Part shown: positions 56,926-62,000 of the stretch, in pieces
Numbering within the stretch: position 1 is the first letter of the stretch
Layout: each line of letters starts with the position of its first letter
Assembly: GCA_009746045.1 (NCBI GenBank)
Contig: RPFO01000296.1
Location: 2,266,894 to 2,328,893, forward strand
Source of the DNA: Mesostigma viride
Taxonomy: Eukaryota > Streptophyta > Mesostigmatophyceae > Mesostigmatales > Mesostigmataceae
Reading direction: 5' to 3'
DNA: 62,000 nt
Made by a program: the position numbers and the translations under genes
The notes under the pieces: generated by a model
What the model saw: the letters and a program-made list of their open reading frames with translations, nothing else
Databases searched by the model: none
What the model was told of the DNA's origin: nothing

Positions 56926-57520
56926 TAATTAATTAATTAATTAGACTCGTGCTCCCGTTGGGGAGTCACGGAGCATTAACCCCGATGAATGGATGGATGG
57001 GTGCAAACATTCCTACCGGTCTAATCTATCTACATTGGCTACATACTACATCTATCTAGCAACATTCTAACTACATCATCTATCTAGGCAGCCGCACGCT
57101 GCCCTAGGGGGAGCTATCTAGCGTGCCTCCCGTGGGATTGCACACGCGGGCGCTTCCCCACTGGGGGGGGCTCGTTGTCCTCTATGACCTGGGCCCACTT
57201 GGCCTTGTCCATCATCTTCTTCCAAATCACGGAGAGGCCGAGGCCCCCCATGTCCTCTACTAGCTGTTCTTTGAAGGTGCGGGCCTTGCGGCGTCTAACA
57301 TCACTGGGCCCAGCCCACGTCAGGAGGTGCCGGCCAGGCTGGGCTGGTCGCAGTCCTGCGGGGGGGCCACGTGAGGTGTCTACCTGATTGGTGCGAGCTA
57401 GGTGCCCTACTAGCTGCAGGCGGCGTTGCTTAATTGTGCTGGTGATATAGGGCATGCCCTGGTACAGGTCCTCATTGCGGACATGAGCAGCATATCCTAC
57501 TCTGAAAATGGAACGCAGCA
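56926..57520 (-). mobile_element. 5'-truncated LINE with reverse-transcriptase C-terminus
   Basis: The minus frame 57521-57114 encodes [12 protein letters not shown] and [18 protein letters not shown], a C-terminal pattern common after LINE reverse transcriptases. It then has a 3' UTR and (TTAA)n tail at 56926. Truncated at 57520 at a (GATG)n border. Confidence 0.8.
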
Positions 57521-58314
57521 TGGATGGATGGATGGATGGATGGATGGATGTATGGATGGATGGATGGATGGATGGATGGATGGATGGATGGATGGATGGA
57601 TGGATGGATGGATGGATGGATGGATGGATGGATGGATGGATGGATGGATGGATGGATGGATGGATGGATGGATGGATGGATGGATGGATGGATGGATGGA
57701 TGGATGGATGGATGGATGGATGGATGGATGGATGGATGGATGGATGGATGGATGGATGGATGGATGGATGGATGGATGGATGGATGGATGGATGGATGGA
57801 TGGATGGATGGATGGATGGATGGATGGATGGATGGATGGATGGATGGATGGATGGATGGATGGATGGATGGATGGATGGATGGATGGATGGATGGATGGA
57901 TGGATGGATGGATGGATGGATGGATGGATGGATGGATGGATGGATGGATGGATGGATGGATGGATGGATGGATGGATGGATGGATGGATGGATGGATGGA
58001 TGGATGGATGGATGGATGGATGGATGGATGGATGGATGGATGGATGGATGGATGGATGGATGGATGGATGGATGGATGGATGGATGGATGGATGGATGGA
58101 TGGATGGATGGATGGATGGATGGATGGATGGATGGATGGATGGATGGATGGATGGATGGATGGATGGATGGATGGATGGATGGATGGATGGATGGATGGA
58201 TGGATGGATGGATGGATGGATGGATGGATGGATGGATGGATGGATGGATGGATGGATGGATGGATGGATGGATGGATGGATGGATGGATGGATGGATGGA
58301 TGGATGGATGGATG
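57521..58314. repeat. (GATG)n microsatellite, ~790 bp
   Basis: About 198 units with a single TATG variant near 57550. Confidence 0.95.
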
Positions 58315-58790
58315 TCAGGCTTGTCTTACATGATGCAGTGGAACTTTGGTGCTGGAGGGTTAATTGTGGCCCGGTCTGGTTTAGCTTCAGTGCTCTCATG
58401 GCGGCCTTCATTTGTAATTATTTGAATGCATGCCCATTGGGCCATGCATAGTGTATATTTTTTACGCATGCACGCCCATTATGTATCGCTGGGTCCATCC
58501 CATCAATGCTTGTTTATTGCCAGGTCTGGTGTAAGTAAGTTAGTGCTATCTAGTCTACAAAATCCTCACTACACTTCTCCCCAAAGCGCCCCTTCCGCTT
58601 TGGGGGAGGGGGCTTACCCACATGGGCTGGCGTGTGAGCCGGGACATTGGTCTTCCACCTCTTCTTGTTCTGCATAGGAACAGAGAGCGAAGAAATGCGG
58701 TGTGGGGACCCCTTCTCGTGGTAATGCGTTACATGTACTCCCCACCGGGCTTTGCTCTTCATGGGTTCATAAAGACAACAATTATTCAGT
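58315..58790. other. no gene seen
   Basis: Single-copy sequence after the microsatellite; no supported coding region. Confidence 0.5.
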
Positions 58791-58950
58791 AAGAATTTAA
58801 TAAATTAGGAACATATATCCGTTGGGAGTCACTGTTACACATATACCTGAAAAGGGGCATATGATTTTAAATACATTCTGAGCTACAACCTGCACGTGCA
58901 TGGGTTTAGTTAACTGGCACCTATACTAGAGGCCTGACATGGGGTGGAGC
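58791..58950 (-). mobile_element. degenerate LINE 3' UTR fragment
   Basis: Matches, with many differences, the 3' UTR near 54985-55090 (CCGTTGGGAG, CCTGAAAAGGGGCATATG, CTACAACCTGCA). Confidence 0.6.
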
Positions 58951-59865
58951 TTCAGTGCTTCCCCGCCTTCTCCTTCTCCCACACTGGGTGCTCCGCGTCC
59001 TTCTTCTCCGGCCCTGCCCATGGGTGCACCGGCCCCGCCTCCTCCTTCTCCTCTCGGGACGATTCGCGCTCCACGCATGGCTGCAGCATCAGTTAGCACG
59101 GGCAAGACATAGCAGTAACCGCGCTATTGCTGTTCTAGCACCAGCCTAGCAGACTGCCATGATCACTCAGCAAACCCACGACAGCTAAACCCTTGGCTGT
59201 CACAACCAGTCCATGCATCATTAAGTATGGGTACAGGGAAAGCTTCCCGCATATCCATGGCCATATGGATGGCAGCAACACAACGACTTGCCCCCTAGCC
59301 CCCCGTGCACACACAAAAACGTGGGTCGTGGCTTCCACGCCCCATCCGCCATGCATGACAGCGCGTACCTTACTCGCATTCACACCGGGCTGCATCCCAG
59401 CGCCGTTGCTGTCCCCATGTGACACGTCGGCTGATTAAGCAGACACACAGCAGAGTCTGATGTAAACCGCTAAACCCCAAACCCATGCAGACCACAGTCA
59501 AGGACGCGTGCATGTCAAGCCATGCCAATTGTGAACCGTACAGCAATTTACTTTTCAAGCCTGAAGAGGTGGATAGCAGATACTAGCCTGGAAGAGGTTA
59601 CAGGGGCACATGTCCATTAGCGAGCGGAACAACACAGCATACACCCTACAAGCGTACCGCACAATGTCCTCCTGCAATTGTCTGCAGATCTCCCAATGCC
59701 GCAGACATCTCCACTGCTCTCATGGCGATTGCAAATGCTTCATGCCGCTGACATCTCCACTGCTCTCATGGCGATTGCAAATGCTTGATGCCGCACCTCT
59801 GCTTACAGCAGAAAAGCTTCCTCCGGGCGAGGCACCTGACTGGAACCAACACCCATTCCTTGGCT
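58951..59865. other. no gene seen; short tandem duplication
   Basis: Contains a ~47-bp direct duplication (GACATCTCCACTGCTCTCAT, about 59704 and 59751). Otherwise single-copy with unsupported short frames. Confidence 0.5.
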
Positions 59866-60556
59866 TCACAACGTGGCCATGACAGCATCGTGAATCTGCT
59901 TCGCCAACGCCCACACTTCAGGACCCGCGCCCTGCACCGCCATGGCCACAGGCTGCACCGCTGCAATCGATGCAGCATTCACTGCCTGCGCCGCACCATG
60001 TACTGCATGCACGAAAGCCAATCCTGGCTCGGTTATCATGGTCTTGCCCGATTCCTGCTGCTTCTTCTTCTTCGATGCGGTCATGCGCACTTTATACCCC
60101 TTCCTCTCCAAGCACGCCTTCAGCACCTGGCTCGTGCGGTGCTGAATATGCTTCTGAAGGCGCGCCTTCTAAACACGAAATGTTGGCAATGTATGATTCC
60201 CAAACGGCATGATAGGCACATAATCAGTCCCATTAATTGCTTTGCGGCAGTCAATGCACCAGAACACCTGTTGAAAAAAGAAGGTTATGCGCGCTAGCGA
60301 TTACCCGCGGCAAGAAGCAATCAACACGCCTCGCTAACAACTGCAACCACAATGTAATTCATGACGGGCCACTCACCGCTACCCTGCTCTCCTGATTCAA
60401 TGTCTCCCCATTCTCAAGGCCTCCATTGTAAACCTCTCCATCTTCACCATCGTCATCGTCTTCCTCTTCCTCCACTCCGACGTATCCGTGTTTCCTTTTC
60501 CTAAGATACCTAGGGTTGTTCAAGTCGTATGTGCGGCGTTGGCACACTTCCAACAA
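59866..60556 (-). pseudogene. two-exon gene fragment with zinc-finger-like start and an in-frame stop
   Basis: Exon 60556-60377 (YDLNNPRYLRKRKHGYVGV followed by an acidic stretch) ends at a good donor GCG|GTGAGT. The acceptor CAACAG|GTG opens exon 60267-59866, in phase 0. The second exon encodes VFWCIDCRKAINGTDYVPI, an in-frame TAG at 60171-60169, then KARLQKHIQHRTSQVLKAC, a Lys-rich stretch and an Ala/Val-rich end. CIDC plus H...H spacing would fit a BED- or C2H2-like finger spanning the stop codon. The upstream exon is unclear. It lies near the right end of the CACTA element and could be a captured gene or a decayed element gene. Function unknown. Confidence 0.4.
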
Positions 60557-61249
60557 AATTTTGGCCGCCTCTACCCATTACCATTTATTCGTACTATCAT
60601 AACATATCCAGGCGTTTGAAAAATCATTCCCTCGTTCGAACTTCTACCCCTGGGCGTCCATGACGAGGCAGTCACGACGGGACGCAGATGCACAAAAATA
60701 AAACAAGGCGACATCCCTTCAATCATTGACCAAAAAACAGAATACGCGCAGAACTTGGATTTCAACACCACGCACCCATTACCAGCGAGCACGGCTGGCC
60801 TGCAACCGCCATCATTTCATAACCAGAAGCCAGGGCCCACACTCCATCCCGTTACCTCATCTTCCACGCACGGCTTCCGCTGCTTCCCTCTGCTCTTTCG
60901 CATTCTCCGCCAGCAACCTCGCCTTCTCCTCGTCCAACAATCCACTAAGAATAAAATCCCCTCTATTGGACGCCATTCAGACGAACTTTGCTAGCGTCTT
61001 TTCACCGGCCCCAGCACACATAATCTATAGCCGCTTAATGACAACGGCCGACAACGACAACTGCTGAATAGGCGAAAAAGGCTGATAACTACATTTTTAT
61101 ATTTCGCTGCATTTGCTAATAGACACGCACGTTCTCCCACTTCTCCATTACAATATAATTATCCATCTGGCCGTGTACAGGCAAAGATCCCCGAAGTAAC
61201 TTACTGAAACGTATCTTACAGCATCGGATCACTGGCACCTAATCTACAG
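60557..61249. other. no firm gene; possible upstream exon of the preceding fragment
   Basis: A minus-strand frame starting near 60980 (MASNRGDFILSGLLDEEKAR) is protein-like for about 35 codons and could be an earlier exon of the 59866-60556 gene with a GTGCGT donor. This is not proven. Confidence 0.3.
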
Positions 61250-61427
61250 GTGGTAGATTACCAACCAAGACCCGTCGCGGTAATTTACTCTGTCGGTAAT
61301 GTACTACCAAAGATGTGCAGTCGTAACGTTACTCTTACTTACGGCTAGTAAAATTACTACGTAGGATGATAGGTAGTAATGATTACGGCGTTGGATCTCA
61401 CGCCTCGTATCTAGGTAGTAAGAGAAG
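61250..61427. repeat. CACTA right subterminal repeats
   Basis: Degenerate GTAATTTAC, GTAGTAA and TACGAG motifs in both orientations next to the right inverted repeat, mirroring 48479-48790. Confidence 0.7.
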
Positions 61428-61483
61428 ACCTCGTAATTTACGCCTCGGATCCTTTTTACTACCCTCGGACGAAAAGTATAGTG
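61428..61483 (-). repeat. CACTA right terminal inverted repeat
   Basis: 56 bp, ends ...GTATAGTG; exact reverse complement of 46412-46467. The CG target duplication follows. Confidence 0.9.
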
Positions 61484-61561
61484 CGGTGGACACATGTGTG
61501 GAAGGTGGAGGGGGCGGGGTGACGCTGGGGGGATAGGGGCGATAGGGGTGGAGATTGTGCT

Positions 61562-62000
61562 TCAGACGCCAGGCACGGATGAACATAAGAGGGCGGGGAC
61601 GGAGGGGAGGCGGGCGGCGCGGCGAGACCGAGCTTTGAAACTCTTGCCTTCAATGCAAAAACCGTGGGGCAGAAATGCATGTAACATTCGTTTCCAAAAC
61701 GTTTCCCGATGCCCTGCGGCTTTGCGAAAAGCGGCGCCGGTAAAGGTGCCGGGGACATGTTCCAAGGGGACGACTCGCCAATCCCACCACCCGTATTGGG
61801 CCATGGCGCCATGTAGGGGGGTGTCGTCGTTGGCGGCAGGGCGGCCAATATGAAGGCGGCGTGCCGCTCGGACATGTTCCTGAAAACGCGTCCAGGCATC
61901 CCGTTGCGTCTGGCCAACGTAGATACGCTGAGGGTACCTGCGGTTGTAAATGATGGCATAAATGACGCGACGGGTGCTTACGGGGTGTGGGCGAGTGGAG
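61562..62000 (-). CDS. GIY-YIG endonuclease domain of the split Penelope-like element (partial)
   Basis: A minus-strand frame open from the window edge to TGA at 61562. It reads VIYAIIYNRRYPQRIYVGQT (GIY-YIG signature as AIIY...YVGQT), then RFQEH with the expected Arg and His, MAQYGWWDW, and a later Glu in ETFWKRMLHAF. The domain's usual N-to-C order is complete. After removal of the CACTA element it lies upstream of the reverse transcriptase at 44087-46390, as in permuted Penelope-like elements (Chlamys/Naiad type) where the endonuclease is N-terminal. A stop codon and frame differences separate it from the reverse-transcriptase frame, so the element is decayed or spliced. Confidence 0.75.
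   Translation of the reverse strand, partial: STRPHPVSTRRVIYAIIYNRRYPQRIYVGQTQRDAWTRFQEHVRAARRLHIGRPAANDDTPLHGAMAQYGWWDWRVVPLEHVPGTFTGAAFRKAAGHRETFWKRMLHAFLPHGFCIEGKSFKARSRRAARLPSVPALLCSSVPGV

Noticed and set aside
55621-58451. Open frames of repeated WMDG or SIHP across (GATG)n
   Set aside because: Microsatellite artefact; the same frames are open in several registers and on both strands.

Overview
This is eukaryotic nuclear DNA. The evidence is spliced genes with GT-AG introns, TATA/CCAAT-type promoters, several classes of eukaryotic transposable element and a large amount of satellite DNA. A GIY-YIG domain encoded upstream of a Penelope-like reverse transcriptase is a layout known from green algae and protists, so an alga or protist is my best guess. 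The species cannot be named from the sequence. I see no ordinary housekeeping gene. The window is almost entirely mobile and repetitive DNA.

Layout. 1-5593: a ~70-bp minisatellite. 5869-6640: a 30-bp minisatellite. 8.1-13.0 kb: gene A, a spliced, transposase-like RNase-H-fold gene (+), preceded by three ~230-bp repeats. From ~13.65 kb to past the right edge, everything is nested inside one ~2-kb L1-type, ORF1-only retroelement copy. That copy is split at 14485/41721 by a 27,235-bp element (14486-41720). The element has perfect 25-bp terminal inverted repeats and a 4-bp AAAA target duplication. The same retroelement copy is hit again by a LINE reverse-transcriptase fragment (42201-42540) and by two Penelope-like elements (42653-43339; 43531 to beyond 62000). 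The larger Penelope-like element is itself split by a 15,072-bp CACTA element (46412-61483) with perfect 56-bp inverted repeats and a 2-bp CG duplication. The CACTA element contains an intact ORF1-only LINE (46480-48468, 10-bp duplication), satellites, and three truncated LINE copies embedded in (GATG)n.

The 27-kb element is the most interesting object. It carries gene C (minus, 14776-31386; at least 12 exons, at least ~2,500 residues, no recognised function), gene B (plus, 36530-40213; 4 exons, 1018 residues, a D-83-D-40-E RNase-H-like core, paralogous to gene A) and a small gene D (40810-41282). Twenty-eight copies of a ~20-24-bp imperfect palindrome (GGTCACTC-TGCAG-type) lie only in introns and non-coding gaps of this element. 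Their two arms covary (CACT/AGTG in some copies, CGCG/CGCG in others). Gene A's introns carry a different palindrome (CGCCGGCCGGCG-type) in similar positions. A young Ty1/copia element (22744-30047, apparently identical 443-bp LTRs, CCGCC duplication) has broken an exon of gene C. It shows a gag/pol overlap with an in-phase A_AAA_AAG slippery site, and its protease-like domain appears to sit after the integrase.

Working model (inference): gene B is the transposase of the 27-kb element, gene C and gene D are accessory proteins, and the intronic palindromes are element-specific RNA or DNA structures. Several exons need single-base corrections at homopolymers. Some disruptions may therefore be assembly errors rather than real decay.
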